Assembly: GCF_003313245.1 (NCBI RefSeq)
Contig: NZ_QJSD01000003.1
Span: forward strand, 1 to 64,000
Reading direction: 5' to 3'
Origin: Primorskyibacter marinus
GTDB taxonomy: Bacteria; Pseudomonadota; Alphaproteobacteria; Rhodobacterales; Rhodobacteraceae
DNA: 64,000 nucleotides
Positions 46,054-54,694 of this stretch are shown here, piece by piece. Position 1 is the first letter of the stretch; each line of letters starts with the position of its first letter. Below the pieces are notes generated by a model, which saw nothing but the letters and a program-made list of their open reading frames with translations, was not told where the DNA came from and did not search any database. A program made the position numbers and the translations under genes.

Positions 46054-46905
46054 ATGCCAAAACACCTCACCAAACTGTCGACTATTGCGCTGATCTGCAT
46101 GATGGGGATGCCTTTGCAGGCCCAGGATACCCCCAGCGCCGATACGGTCGTCGCCACGGTGAATGGCACCGAGATCACGCTTGGCCACATGATCATGGTC
46201 CGTGCCACGCTGCCCGAACAGTACCAGCAGATGCCTGCCGAGGCACTGTTCGACGGTATTCTTGAACAATTGGTGCAGCAGGAAACGCTTGCCCAATCAG
46301 ATGACGCCACGGAAACCCGGCGTGTGAAAATCGCGCTTGATAATGAACGCCGGACCCTTCTGGCCAGCGAAGCGATCGAGATGGCCGCAACAGATGCCGT
46401 GACCGACGAAGCCATTCAGTCCGCGTATGACGCCAAATATGTCGGTGTCGAGATGGGCCCGGAATTCAACGCGGCGCATATTCTGGTGGAAACAGAAGAA
46501 GAAGCCACAGCCCTTGTGAAAGAGCTGAATGGCGGTGCCGATTTTGCAGAGCTTGCCCGCGAAAACTCCACCGGACCTTCCGGCCCGAATGGTGGTGAGC
46601 TTGGCTGGTTCAGCGCAGGCATGATGGTCGAGCCCTTCCAAGCGGCCGTTGAGGGTATGGAAAACGGGACAATTTCCGACCCGGTGCAAACCCAGTTTGG
46701 CTGGCATGTCATCAAGCTGATCGAGACCCGCACAAAAAGCGCACCTGAACTGGATGCCGTGCGCGAAGAGCTGTCGGGCACAATCCAGCGCGCCGCGGTC
46801 GAGGCAAAGATTGCTGAACTGGTCGACGCGGCAGAGATCACCCGCACCGACAAGGCAGATCTCGACACAGACGCGCTCAACGACCTCTCCCTGCTAGAGG
46901 ACTGA
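46054..46905 (+). CDS. Periplasmic peptidyl-prolyl isomerase (parvulin/PrsA-SurA type)
   Basis: 283 residues. Signal peptide MPKHLTKLSTIALICMMGMPLQAQ, an N-terminal SurA-like chaperone helix region (VATVNGTEITLGHMI; LEQLVQQETLAQS), then a parvulin domain: FNAAHILVETEEEATALVKELNGGADFAELARENSTGPSGPNGGELGWFSAGMMVEPF and QTQFGWHVIKLIETR. It should assist folding of exported or outer-membrane proteins, in line with its position divergent from secA. The start at 46054 follows an AGGA site. argJ begins 3 bp after its stop, so the two are co-transcribed. Confidence 0.92.
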   Translation: MPKHLTKLSTIALICMMGMPLQAQDTPSADTVVATVNGTEITLGHMIMVRATLPEQYQQMPAEALFDGILEQLVQQETLAQSDDATETRRVKIALDNERRTLLASEAIEMAATDAVTDEAIQSAYDAKYVGVEMGPEFNAAHILVETEEEATALVKELNGGADFAELARENSTGPSGPNGGELGWFSAGMMVEPFQAAVEGMENGTISDPVQTQFGWHVIKLIETRTKSAPELDAVREELSGTIQRAAVEAKIAELVDAAEITRTDKADLDTDALNDLSLLED

Positions 46906-46908
46906 CCC

Positions 46909-48138
46909 ATGGCGAAGACGCTCGCGGTTTCTCCGCTCGCACCGGCTGCATTTCCTAAACTCCCGGTGATTGGTGGCGTTGAATTCGCCGTCGCAGAGGC
47001 CGGCGTTCGTTACGCTGGCCGGACGGATGTGATGCTGGCACGGCTGGCGCCGGGCAGCACGGTCTCGGGCGTCTTCACGCGGTCGGCCACCCGCTCGGCC
47101 CCGGTGCTGGATTGTCAGGGCAAACTTGGCGGCGACCAGACGCCCGGCGCGGCAATCATCGTGAATTCCGGGAATTCCAACGCCTTCACTGGCCGCAACG
47201 GGGTCGAGGCGACGCAAGCCGTGACCTCCGCCGTGGCCGATGCGCTGGACTTGCCGGAGGCCCGCGTGTTCAGTTCATCCACCGGCGTGATCGGCGAACC
47301 GCTGCGCCATGACCGGATCACCGCCAAACTTGATGAACTGACGGCCTCCCTGTCTCCGGATGGCATCGCAGATGCGGCGGGCGCCATCATGACCACCGAC
47401 ACCTTCCCCAAAGGCAGCGCTGCCACTGTCGACCTTCCGGGTGGCCGCGTGCAGATCGCAGGCATCGCCAAAGGTTCCGGCATGATTGCGCCCGATATGG
47501 CGACGATGCTGGTCTACATCTTCACCGATGCGCAGATCGGCTTTGACGCCCTGCAACAGATGGTATCCGAGATCAACCATGCCACATTCAACTGCATCAC
47601 CGTGGACAGCGACACATCGACCTCCGACACGCTGCTGATGGCCGCGACCGGCGCATCGGGCGTACAGGTAGAGGCGGGCAATGACGCCTTCCGCGCCGCG
47701 CTGCACAAGGTCATGCTGGACCTCGCACATCAGGTTGTGCGCGACGGCGAAGGTGCCACGAAATTTGTCGAGATCAACGTGACCGGTGCGGTCTCGGATG
47801 CCGATGCGCGCACGCATGCATTGGCAATCGCCAACTCGCCGCTGGTGAAAACCGCTATTGCGGGCGAAGATCCCAACTGGGGCCGCATCGTCATGGCCAT
47901 CGGAAAATCTGGTGCCGCGGCGGATCGCGACCTGCTGACCATTCGTTTCGGCGATGTTCTGGTGGCGGAAAACGGCTGGGTTTCGCCCGATTACCGCGAA
48001 GACCAGGGCGCGGCGATTATGAAACAGTCCGAAATCTCGATTAATGTCGGACTGGGTCTCGGCCAGGGCGCGGCGACAGTCTGGACCTGCGATCTGACCC
48101 ACGGCTATATCTCGATCAACGCGGATTATCGCTCTTAA
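46909..48138 (+). CDS. argJ: Bifunctional ornithine acetyltransferase / N-acetylglutamate synthase ArgJ
   Basis: 409 residues. ArgJ recycles the acetyl group between N-acetylornithine and glutamate in arginine synthesis. The self-cleavage site, where the precursor splits into alpha and beta chains, is visible as KGSGMIAPDMATMLVYIFTDA (Thr of MATM, about residue 196). Other family blocks: GVFTRSATRSAPV, NSGNSNAFTGRNG, DDTFPKGS-like sequence (TTDTFPKGSAATV), CITVDSDTSTSDTLLMAATG and AIAGEDPNWGRIVMAIGKSG. It is coupled to the parvulin gene upstream and followed by a 3'-end element and mutT. Confidence 0.96.
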   Translation: MAKTLAVSPLAPAAFPKLPVIGGVEFAVAEAGVRYAGRTDVMLARLAPGSTVSGVFTRSATRSAPVLDCQGKLGGDQTPGAAIIVNSGNSNAFTGRNGVEATQAVTSAVADALDLPEARVFSSSTGVIGEPLRHDRITAKLDELTASLSPDGIADAAGAIMTTDTFPKGSAATVDLPGGRVQIAGIAKGSGMIAPDMATMLVYIFTDAQIGFDALQQMVSEINHATFNCITVDSDTSTSDTLLMAATGASGVQVEAGNDAFRAALHKVMLDLAHQVVRDGEGATKFVEINVTGAVSDADARTHALAIANSPLVKTAIAGEDPNWGRIVMAIGKSGAAADRDLLTIRFGDVLVAENGWVSPDYREDQGAAIMKQSEISINVGLGLGQGAATVWTCDLTHGYISINADYRS

Positions 48139-48146
48139 GCTTCTTC

Positions 48147-48186
48147 TTGGCGAAAATACTCCGGGGTTCCAGGGGCTGGCCCCTGG
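48147..48186 (+). repeat. 3'-end element, copy 2 (conserved 20-mer plus palindrome)
   Basis: TTGGCGAAAATACTCCGGGG (48147-48166) lies 8 bp after the argJ stop and is followed after 2 bp by the palindrome CCAGGGGC-TG-GCCCCTGG (48169-48186). Order and orientation relative to the gene match copy 1 after rsmD. Confidence 0.75.
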
Positions 48187-48211
48187 CCCTGTCTTCAACA
48201 CAAGGACGCCG

Positions 48212-48610
48212 ATGAAAACCATTCTCGTTTCCGCCGTCGCGTTGATCGACCGTGACGGGCGCGTGTTGTTGGCACAGCGGCCCGAGGGCAAGTCGATGGC
48301 GGGCCTTTGGGAGTTTCCCGGCGGCAAGGTCGAACCCGGAGAGACCCCCGAAGCGGCACTGATTCGCGAGCTTCAGGAAGAGTTGGGCATCGACACTTGG
48401 CAAAGCTGTCTTGCGCCGCTGACCTTCGCCAGCCACAGCTATGATGATTTTCACCTTCTCATGCCGCTTTTTGCTTGCCGAAAATGGCAGGGCATTGCGC
48501 GTGCCCAGGAAGGTCAGACCCTCAAATGGGTGCGGCCGATAGAGATGCGCGACTATCCGATGCCTCCGGCAGATATCCCGCTGATCGCGATGCTGCGCGA
48601 CTTTTTATAG
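48212..48610 (+). CDS. mutT: NUDIX hydrolase, MutT type (8-oxo-dGTP diphosphatase)
   Basis: 132 residues. The Nudix box is complete: GGKVEPGETPEAALIRELQEELGI (Gx5Ex7REUxEExGU). FPGGKVEPGE and LWEFPGG at the start of the box and the small size match MutT, which removes oxidised dGTP from the nucleotide pool. AAGGA precedes the ATG. It follows argJ by 73 bp with the 3'-end element in between; argJ-mutT linkage is common in this order. Confidence 0.92.
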   Translation: MKTILVSAVALIDRDGRVLLAQRPEGKSMAGLWEFPGGKVEPGETPEAALIRELQEELGIDTWQSCLAPLTFASHSYDDFHLLMPLFACRKWQGIARAQEGQTLKWVRPIEMRDYPMPPADIPLIAMLRDFL

Positions 48611-48754
48611 GCGATTATCTGCCGTTAGGTCAGCTGTCTCCCGAAAATCTGGACAGGGCTGTTCAAATACTTTCAAATCGCTAAAACTTGTTTCTAGTTC
48701 ATTAACCATTGCTTCGTACTTTCTATATGTCGTTGAAATCGGGAAGGAACTGAC

Positions 48755-48877
48755 ATGTTAAGAACGATTGTCGTTGGAAGCTGCGTCTCGGTACAGGGCA
48801 CAGTCGAAAACACATTGCCTGACGGGCGCATCGCTGTGCGGGTCGGCGATCAGGTGTTCACAGGAATTCCTGTATAA
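48755..48877 (+). CDS. Small conserved-looking protein, 40 residues
   Basis: A 40-codon gene, starting ATG TTA AGA, with an AAGGA ribosome site 8 bp upstream and a TAA stop. The protein begins MLRTIVVGSCVSVQGTVEN and ends GDQVFTGIPV. It has regular beta-strand-like alternation, one Cys and no hydrophobic helix. From memory, very similar tiny proteins (xRTIVVGSCVSVQG...) occur in other Rhodobacterales; I cannot verify this here. It lies between mutT and infB and ends shortly before a strong bidirectional terminator, so it would be a separate short transcript. Function unknown. Confidence 0.65.
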   Translation: MLRTIVVGSCVSVQGTVENTLPDGRIAVRVGDQVFTGIPV

Positions 48878-48930
48878 TACGCGGCCCGATTGTCGGCACC
48901 ACTCGGCTGACAGATGACATGGCTTATACA

Positions 48931-48958
48931 AAAAGGGGAGGCATCTGCCTCCCCTTTT
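48931..48958. terminator. Bidirectional intrinsic terminator before infB
   Basis: AAAAGGGGAGGCA (48931-48943), loop TC, TGCCTCCCCTTTT (48946-48958): a perfect 13-bp stem with A-run on one side and T-run on the other. It sits between the small ORF (+) and the end of infB (-) and should stop both. Confidence 0.88.
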
Positions 48959-48981
48959 CCAATTGCTTATCCTGTCCGACG

Positions 48982-51468
48982 TCAGTCCAGCTTGCGCTCG
49001 ACTTCTTCGCGTTCGAAAATCTCGATGACATCATCAGGACGAATGTCGTCGTAATTTTCAAAGGCCATGCCGCATTCCTGACCGGAAATCACTTCGGCGA
49101 CTTCGTCCTTGAAGCGCTTGAGCGTCTTCAGCGTGCCTTCGTGGATCACCACGTCGTCGCGCAGCAGGCGCACACCGGCAGAGCGGCGGGCGATGCCTTC
49201 GGTGACCAGACAGCCTGCAACTTTGCCGACGCCGGTAACCTTGAAGACTTCCTTGATCTTGGCGTAGCCGATAAAGCGTTCGCGGATCTCGTTGGACAGC
49301 AGGCCAGAGGCCGCCGCTTTCACGTCATCCACAAGATCGTAGATCACCGAATAGTAGCGGATCTCCACACCCTTCTGGTTGGCGGTGTTGCGAGCAGTGG
49401 CATTGGCACGCACGTTGAAGCCCATGATCGGGGCCCCGGATGCTTCGGCCAGGCCGACATCGGTTTCGGTAATCGCGCCGACACCGTAGTGCAGCACGCG
49501 CACGCGCACCTCGTCATTGCCGATTTTTTCCATCGCCTGGAAAATCGCTTCGGCAGAGCCTTGCACGTCAGCCTTGAGCAGAATCGGCAGCTCGCTGACA
49601 TTCTCGTCGTCCTTGGCCTTGGCCATCAGCTGTTCCAGCGTCGTCGCGGCACCGGCTGCGGCGCGCTTTTCTTTCGCGGCACTGGCACGGTACTCGGCGA
49701 TTTCGCGGGCCTGCGCCTCGGTCGAGGTGACGTTCAGCACGTCGCCTGCCTCGGGTGTGCCGTTGAGGCCAAGAACCTCGACCGGAACCGAAGGGCCGGC
49801 TTCGGTAACGCGTTCACCCTTGTCGTTGATCAGCGCGCGAACCTTGCCGTATTGCTCGCCCACGACGAAGATATCGCCCTGGCGCAATGTGCCGTTCTGA
49901 ATGAGGACGGTCGCAACCGGGCCGCGACCCACATCCAGCTGGGCCTCGATCACGGCACCTTGGGCGGCGCGATCCGGATTGGCCTTGATGTCGAGGATCT
50001 CGGACTGAAGCGCGATAGCCTCCAGCAATTCGTCCAGACCCTTGCCGGTCTTGGCCGAAACCTCGACGTCCTGCACGTCACCGGACATCTTCTCGACGAC
50101 GACCTCATGCTGAAGCAGGTCCGTCCGGACCTTGTTCGGATCTGCGGCAGGCTTATCGATCTTGTTGATCGCAACGATCATCGGCACGTTTGCCGCCTTG
50201 GCATGGGCGATCGCCTCGATGGTCTGCGGCATGACCGCGTCATCGGCGGCTACCACTAGAACCACAATATCCGTGACCTGCGCACCACGCGACCGCATGG
50301 ATGTAAAGGCGGCGTGGCCCGGCGTGTCGAGGAAGCTGAGCACAGTGCCGCTATCCGTCGTCACCTGGTAGGCACCGATATGCTGCGTGATACCGCCAGC
50401 CTCGCCCGCGACAACCTTGGCGTCACGGATTGCGTCCAGCAGAGAGGTCTTGCCGTGGTCGACATGGCCCATGATCGTGATGACCGGGGGACGCGGCTTG
50501 AGGTCTTCGGGCTTGTCGTCGACCTGTTCGATGACCTGCTCGACATCGGAATCGGACACGCGGGTTACCTTGTGGCCAAATTCTTCGATGATCAGTTCCG
50601 CGGTATCGGCATCAATGCTTTGGTTCTGGGTCGCCATGATGCCGTTCTGCATCAGCGCCTTGACCACATCGGCCGTCCGTTCGGCCATGCGGTTGGCCAA
50701 TTCGCCGACCGAGATTGCCTCGGGCAGATTGACATTACGCACGATCTTTTCGCGCACGACCGGACCGCCCATTGCCTTCTGGCGGGCACGTTCCTGCTTG
50801 CGCTTCATCGCGGCCATGGATTTCTGGCGTCCGCCTTCGCCCGACAGGGCCTGGTTCAGCGTCAGTTTGCCGGAACGGCGGCCATCGTCGCGATTCTTGT
50901 TGCGGTTGGAGCGGTCATCGTCGTCGCGACCTTTCTTGCGAGCGGGCGAGGGGGCTGCCGGGCCACCTGCGGGCCGCGGTGTGCGTGCGCCAGCGTCGGC
51001 CTTCGGCGCGGCGGGTTCCTCGGCGGCCTTGGAGGCGGCTGCGGCGGCGTCGCGGGCGCGACGTTCTTCGTCCTCCGCCTTCTGGCGGGCCCTTTCCTCG
51101 GCCTCGCGCTGTTCGCGCTCTTTCTGTTCTTTTTCGGCACGCATACGTTCGCGCTCTTCGGCGCGGGCCTTTTCATCAGCCTCGCGCTTCGCGGCCTCTT
51201 CAACCTCGCGCGCCCGTGCGGCCTGAACGGCCTTCAGGCGGCGTTCCATTTCCGCATCGGAAATCCCGGCGGGGCGTGGGCCCTTATTGCCTGACGTGGC
51301 ACCGCCGCCCGCGGGCTTGGACGCACCGGGCTTGGGGACCACAACGCGCTTGCGCTTGGTCTCAACCACGACGTTCTTGGTCCGCCCATGGCTGAAGCTC
51401 TGCTTCACATTCCCGGACCGGGGACCACCGCGCAAACCCAAAGTCTTTTTACCGTCGCTATCGCTCAT
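48982..51468 (-). CDS. infB: Translation initiation factor IF-2
   Basis: 828 residues. A long charged N-terminal region (about residues 1-250) carries the alphaproteobacterial opening [25 protein letters not shown] and a highly charged Arg/Glu/Lys repeat region (coiled-coil-like, about 85-150). The IF2_N motif and GTPase domain follow: [19 protein letters not shown] (G1), [26 protein letters not shown] (G3), [16 protein letters not shown] (G4). The C-terminal domains end in [23 protein letters not shown], which binds fMet-tRNA. Last gene of the leftward rimP-nusA-ylxR-infB operon. Confidence 0.96.
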   Translation of the reverse strand: MSDSDGKKTLGLRGGPRSGNVKQSFSHGRTKNVVVETKRKRVVVPKPGASKPAGGGATSGNKGPRPAGISDAEMERRLKAVQAARAREVEEAAKREADEKARAEERERMRAEKEQKEREQREAEERARQKAEDEERRARDAAAAASKAAEEPAAPKADAGARTPRPAGGPAAPSPARKKGRDDDDRSNRNKNRDDGRRSGKLTLNQALSGEGGRQKSMAAMKRKQERARQKAMGGPVVREKIVRNVNLPEAISVGELANRMAERTADVVKALMQNGIMATQNQSIDADTAELIIEEFGHKVTRVSDSDVEQVIEQVDDKPEDLKPRPPVITIMGHVDHGKTSLLDAIRDAKVVAGEAGGITQHIGAYQVTTDSGTVLSFLDTPGHAAFTSMRSRGAQVTDIVVLVVAADDAVMPQTIEAIAHAKAANVPMIVAINKIDKPAADPNKVRTDLLQHEVVVEKMSGDVQDVEVSAKTGKGLDELLEAIALQSEILDIKANPDRAAQGAVIEAQLDVGRGPVATVLIQNGTLRQGDIFVVGEQYGKVRALINDKGERVTEAGPSVPVEVLGLNGTPEAGDVLNVTSTEAQAREIAEYRASAAKEKRAAAGAATTLEQLMAKAKDDENVSELPILLKADVQGSAEAIFQAMEKIGNDEVRVRVLHYGVGAITETDVGLAEASGAPIMGFNVRANATARNTANQKGVEIRYYSVIYDLVDDVKAAASGLLSNEIRERFIGYAKIKEVFKVTGVGKVAGCLVTEGIARRSAGVRLLRDDVVIHEGTLKTLKRFKDEVAEVISGQECGMAFENYDDIRPDDVIEIFEREEVERKLD

Positions 51469-51477
51469 GAAGTTCTC

Positions 51478-52113
51478 TTATCCTTTCCGACGGCCCCTGC
51501 CGCCGCGATCTGCATCGGATGCGCCGATGCGCATGCCCTTCAGTCGTTGGGCTTCCTCTACAACACGTTTGGTGAGTCCACCAGCGCCAAGCGCGCCATG
51601 TATCACAGTTTGTCGCCCAAAGGCCAAGCCCAACTCTTCAGAGGTGAGCCAACCGATAAAATTGCCATAGTGCGGCGTGCTGAGCTTGGACTTTCCGCGC
51701 TCGGACCCGTCGCTGGCCTGAATAAGGACTTCGGCCTCTTCTTTTGACAGCCAGTCCTTCACCTTTTCATACCCGGTGACTGCGTCTCCGGACTTTCGCG
51801 CGAGGCTGATCAGATCCACCACCCGACGCGCCAGTAATTTGTCGACCAGTTCGGCCAACCCTTCGGGCACCTGCACCGGTTGCTTTGCGGCGCGGGAAAA
51901 CAATCCCTTGGCCGCGGCCTTTTCAATCGCCGCCTTGTCCGCGGACACATAGATCCCCCGACCGGGAAGCCGCCCCAGAATGTCGGGGACGACCTGATTG
52001 TCCGGCCCGATGACGAAACGTATCAGCCCCGACGCGGGCTGTGCTTCGCCCGTGACGATACATTTACGTTCCGGACCATCGTCATGGTCCTTTTGGCGTC
52101 CGCCGCGAGTCAT
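51478..52113 (-). CDS. YlxR-type RNA-binding protein with L7Ae-like domain
   Basis: 211 residues. The N-terminal DUF448/YlxR domain has ERKCIVTGEAQPASGLIRFVIGPDNQVVPDILGRLPGRGIYV, including the GRGxYV motif. The C-terminal part (VDLISLARKSGDAVTGYEKV) resembles a ribosomal L7Ae-like fold, the usual fusion in alphaproteobacteria. It sits between nusA and infB, as in most bacteria. YlxR has been linked to RNase P and transcription regulation in some species; its role here is unproven. Start 23 bp after nusA; infB starts 9 bp after its stop. Confidence 0.9.
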   Translation of the reverse strand: MTRGGRQKDHDDGPERKCIVTGEAQPASGLIRFVIGPDNQVVPDILGRLPGRGIYVSADKAAIEKAAAKGLFSRAAKQPVQVPEGLAELVDKLLARRVVDLISLARKSGDAVTGYEKVKDWLSKEEAEVLIQASDGSERGKSKLSTPHYGNFIGWLTSEELGLAFGRQTVIHGALGAGGLTKRVVEEAQRLKGMRIGASDADRGGRGRRKG

Positions 52114-52136
52114 GCCCGGCCCCAGTTCCCGGCGCC

Positions 52137-53780
52137 TTAAGCGCCAGTTTCCTCTGTAGCGTCCGTGTCATCCTCGGCGTCGTCACCGGCAGCTTCGTCC
52201 TCATCGACTTTCGGGTCCAATTCCGACGGATCGACCCAACCAAGCAGAACACGGGCTGTCATCACGAGGGTCTGCGCCTCTTCCAGCGACATATCGAAGG
52301 GTTCCAGAATGCCGTCATCCTTGACGCGTTCGCCATTGTCGGTGGTCCAGCCGCCTGCCAGTTCCCAATCGGCGCAGGTTGCAAAGTCCTCCAGCGTCTT
52401 CACGCCGTCCTTCGCCAATGCCTCTACCATTTGGGGTGTGAGGCCCTCAAAGTCAATAAGGCTGTCCTCGGCACCCAGTTCGCGTGCTGTTTCCAGCGCC
52501 TTGCGGGCCTGCGCTTCGAGGTTTTCACGGGCGCGGGTCTGAAGTTCCAGCGCGGTGTCGGCATCGACCCCGTCGATGACCAGCAGTTCGTCCTGATCGA
52601 CATAGGCCACCTCTTCGAGGTTTGTGAAGCCTTCGGCGACCAACAGTTGCGCAAAGAACTCATCCAGATCGAGCGCGTCCATGAACAGCTTTGTGCGTTC
52701 CTCGAACTCTTTCTGGCGGCGCGCGGATTCCTCTTCCTCGGTCATGATGTCGATATCAAGACCGGTCAGCTGGCTGGCAAGGCGCACGTTCTGACCGCGA
52801 CGGCCAATGGCCAGCGACAGTTGTTCGTCAGGCACCACGACCTCGATGCGCTCTGCATCTTCGTCGAACACCACCTTGGACACCTCTGCCGGTTGCAGCG
52901 CGTTCACAAGGAAGGTGGGAATATCTTCGTTCCAGGGGATGATGTCGATCTTTTCGCCCTGAAGCTCGTTGACGACGGCCTGCACACGGCTGCCGCGCAT
53001 ACCAACGCAGGCACCGACAGGATCGATGGAACCGTCATAGCTGATGACGGCGATCTTGGCGCGCGATCCCGGATCGCGGGCCACGGCCTTGATCTCGATG
53101 ATGCCGTCGTAGATTTCCGGCACTTCCATCTTGAACAGTTCCGCCATGAATTGCGGATCGGTGCGCGACAGGAAGATCTGCGGTCCACGGACTTCGCGGC
53201 GCACATCCTTGATGTAGCAGCGGATGCGGTCGTTCGGGCGATAGCTTTCGCGGCCGATCTTTTCATTGCGGCGCAGGATTGCTTCGCCACGACCCACATC
53301 GACGATGACGTTGCCGTATTCCTCACGCTTGACCTGACCGTTGATGATCGTGCCTGCGCGGTCCTTGAATTCTTCGTATTGACGGTCACGCTCTGCTTCG
53401 CGGACCTTTTGCAGGATCACCTGCTTGGCCGATTGCGCGGCGATCCGGCCCATTTCCACCGGCGGGACTTCCTCGACAAAGGTGTCGCCGATTGCGGGAT
53501 CTGCCATGTATTGCTTGGCCTGATCGACAGTCATCTCTGCCTGATAGTTTTCCAGCTCTTCTTCCTCGACCACGGTGCGGACGCGGGTGAATTGCGCACG
53601 CCCGGTCTTGCGGTCGATATGGACGCGGATGTCCATTTCGGCACCGTAGCGGCTCTTGGCGGCACGGGCGAGGGATTCTTCCATCGCCTCGACGACCAGA
53701 CCGGGATCAATCATCTTTTCGCGTGCGACCGCTTCGGCGGTTTGCAAAAGCTCAAGCTGGTTGGCAGAGGTGATTGCCAT
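52137..53780 (-). CDS. nusA: Transcription termination/antitermination factor NusA
   Basis: 547 residues. The N-terminal RNA-polymerase-binding domain (MAITSANQLELLQTAEAVAREKMIDPGLVVEAMEESLARAA) is followed by an S1 domain (TIINGQVKREEYGNVIVDVGRGEAILRR), two KH domains (GACVGMRGSRVQAVVNELQGEKIDII; LAIGRRGQNVRLASQLTGLDIDIM), two helix-hairpin-helix acidic repeats and a very acidic tail. NusA controls pausing, termination and antitermination. Its coding operon has a terminator-like leader before rimP, so NusA may regulate its own transcription. It starts 3 bp after the rimP stop region. Confidence 0.95.
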   Translation of the reverse strand: MAITSANQLELLQTAEAVAREKMIDPGLVVEAMEESLARAAKSRYGAEMDIRVHIDRKTGRAQFTRVRTVVEEEELENYQAEMTVDQAKQYMADPAIGDTFVEEVPPVEMGRIAAQSAKQVILQKVREAERDRQYEEFKDRAGTIINGQVKREEYGNVIVDVGRGEAILRRNEKIGRESYRPNDRIRCYIKDVRREVRGPQIFLSRTDPQFMAELFKMEVPEIYDGIIEIKAVARDPGSRAKIAVISYDGSIDPVGACVGMRGSRVQAVVNELQGEKIDIIPWNEDIPTFLVNALQPAEVSKVVFDEDAERIEVVVPDEQLSLAIGRRGQNVRLASQLTGLDIDIMTEEEESARRQKEFEERTKLFMDALDLDEFFAQLLVAEGFTNLEEVAYVDQDELLVIDGVDADTALELQTRARENLEAQARKALETARELGAEDSLIDFEGLTPQMVEALAKDGVKTLEDFATCADWELAGGWTTDNGERVKDDGILEPFDMSLEEAQTLVMTARVLLGWVDPSELDPKVDEDEAAGDDAEDDTDATEETGA

Positions 53781-53783
53781 CTA

Positions 53784-54353
53784 TTATGTCTCCTCTTCGG
53801 GCGTTTCCGCCTCGATAGTGTCAAACTCGTCTTCGTTCACGGCCGTTGCCTTGCGGGCCTTCAGCATTTCCTTGATCAGATCATCGGTCAGCACCAGCTT
53901 TGCATCCGACAACCAGTCGAATTGCAGCCCCACAGTACCCTCGGCGATATTGATCAGCACTTCCGATCCCTCGACGCCTGCCAATTCGCCCTTGAAGCGG
54001 CGGCGGCCGTCGATCAGCTCGGTGGTCTCGATCTTGGCTTCGTAGCCCTCATATGTGTCGAAATCCTTGATCCGTGTCAGCGGCCGGTCGATGCCGGGAC
54101 TGGAAATTTCCAGCGTGTAGCCATCAAGGATCGGATCCTCTACATCCAGTATTGCGCTGACCGCGGTGGAAATATCCGCACATTCGTTGACTTCGATGCC
54201 GCCCGCGGGACGTTCGGCCATGATTTGCAATGTAGGCGTGTTGCCGCCCATCAGACGGATGCGCACCAGCTCGAATCCCATGTCCTCGATGACAGGGGTC
54301 ACGATTTCGGCCAGGCGTTTGTCCATGGCGGCTTTGGCGATCAGATCAGACAT
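53784..54353 (-). CDS. rimP: Ribosome maturation factor RimP
   Basis: About 189 residues from the ATG at 54353. RimP is required for 30S subunit maturation. Motifs: [67 protein letters not shown] (the SSPGIDRPL signature) and [19 protein letters not shown]. Codons in frame upstream to 54482 cover a hairpin-rich leader and are not RimP-like. It is the first gene of the nusA-infB operon. Only a weak GGAA site precedes the start, which lies 21 bp past an intrinsic terminator. Confidence 0.93.
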   Translation of the reverse strand: MSDLIAKAAMDKRLAEIVTPVIEDMGFELVRIRLMGGNTPTLQIMAERPAGGIEVNECADISTAVSAILDVEDPILDGYTLEISSPGIDRPLTRIKDFDTYEGYEAKIETTELIDGRRRFKGELAGVEGSEVLINIAEGTVGLQFDWLSDAKLVLTDDLIKEMLKARKATAVNEDEFDTIEAETPEEET

Positions 54354-54374
54354 GCGTATCGGCGTTCCAGACAC

Positions 54375-54398
54375 AAAAAAACGGGCGCGCGGCCCGTT
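54375..54398 (-). terminator. Intrinsic terminator (attenuator) in the rimP leader
   Basis: On the minus strand: AACGGGC, loop CGCGC, GCCCGTT followed by an unbroken T-run (complement of 54375-54381). It points in the direction of rimP and ends 21 bp before the rimP ATG, so operon transcription must pass through it. Confidence 0.8.
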
Positions 54399-54447
54399 CG
54401 GAAATCCCGGTGGTGCTTTCGGATCAGGACCCGAACGCGCCGCTGTT
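54399..54447 (-). ncRNA. Candidate rimP leader RNA with alternative hairpins
   Basis: The predicted transcript from about 54447 contains a hairpin (TTCGG/CCGAA arms at 54431-54435 and 54418-54422). The segment GTTCGG in this leader can instead pair with CCGAAC at the base of the terminator, and GGCGCG upstream can pair with CGCGCC inside it, so terminator and antiterminator folds would exclude each other. A rimP leader family exists in other bacteria; whether this is a member is unknown. Confidence 0.5.
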
Positions 54448-54453
54448 GAGGGC

Positions 54454-54482
54454 CATATACGCCCCTCGCCCCGAGTCTGCAA
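54454..54482 (-). promoter_or_regulatory. Sigma-70-type promoter for the rimP-nusA-infB operon
   Basis: On the minus strand: TTGCAG (complement of 54477-54482), 17 bp, TATATG (complement of 54454-54459). Good spacing and near-consensus hexamers; transcription would start about 54447 and read into the leader and rimP. Confidence 0.6.
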
Positions 54483-54694
54483 GGGCTTTGCGCAATCCGC
54501 GTGTCATTAGAAGATCTCGACAAGGCCATCCACCTTCGCTGCACGCCAAGGTCATGGCCGTCGCTTATTTCGAGGCCCCGCCAGTGCAGAGTTGCCGGCC
54601 CGCTGGACCGCCGGTGCAAAGGATGATGAAATAGTGAGACTCGACGACTTTGGGTTGATAGACAGCACAGCAGACAAATTGGGGAGGGGCCCAG
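54483..54694. other. Divergent intergenic region, rimP operon / gcdH
   Basis: 212 bp with no open frame I can support. It should contain the gcdH promoter; a purine-rich GGGGAGGGG ribosome site is at its right end. I checked for a tRNA gene here, as metY precedes rimP in enterobacteria, and found none. Confidence 0.5.

Noticed and set aside
48919-50259. 446-codon plus-strand frame
   Set aside because: Antisense to infB and starts within the terminator region.
54400-54690. Possible tRNA gene ahead of rimP, as metY in enterobacteria
   Set aside because: No cloverleaf: T-arm, anticodon arm and CCA-proximal pairing could not be found on either strand.
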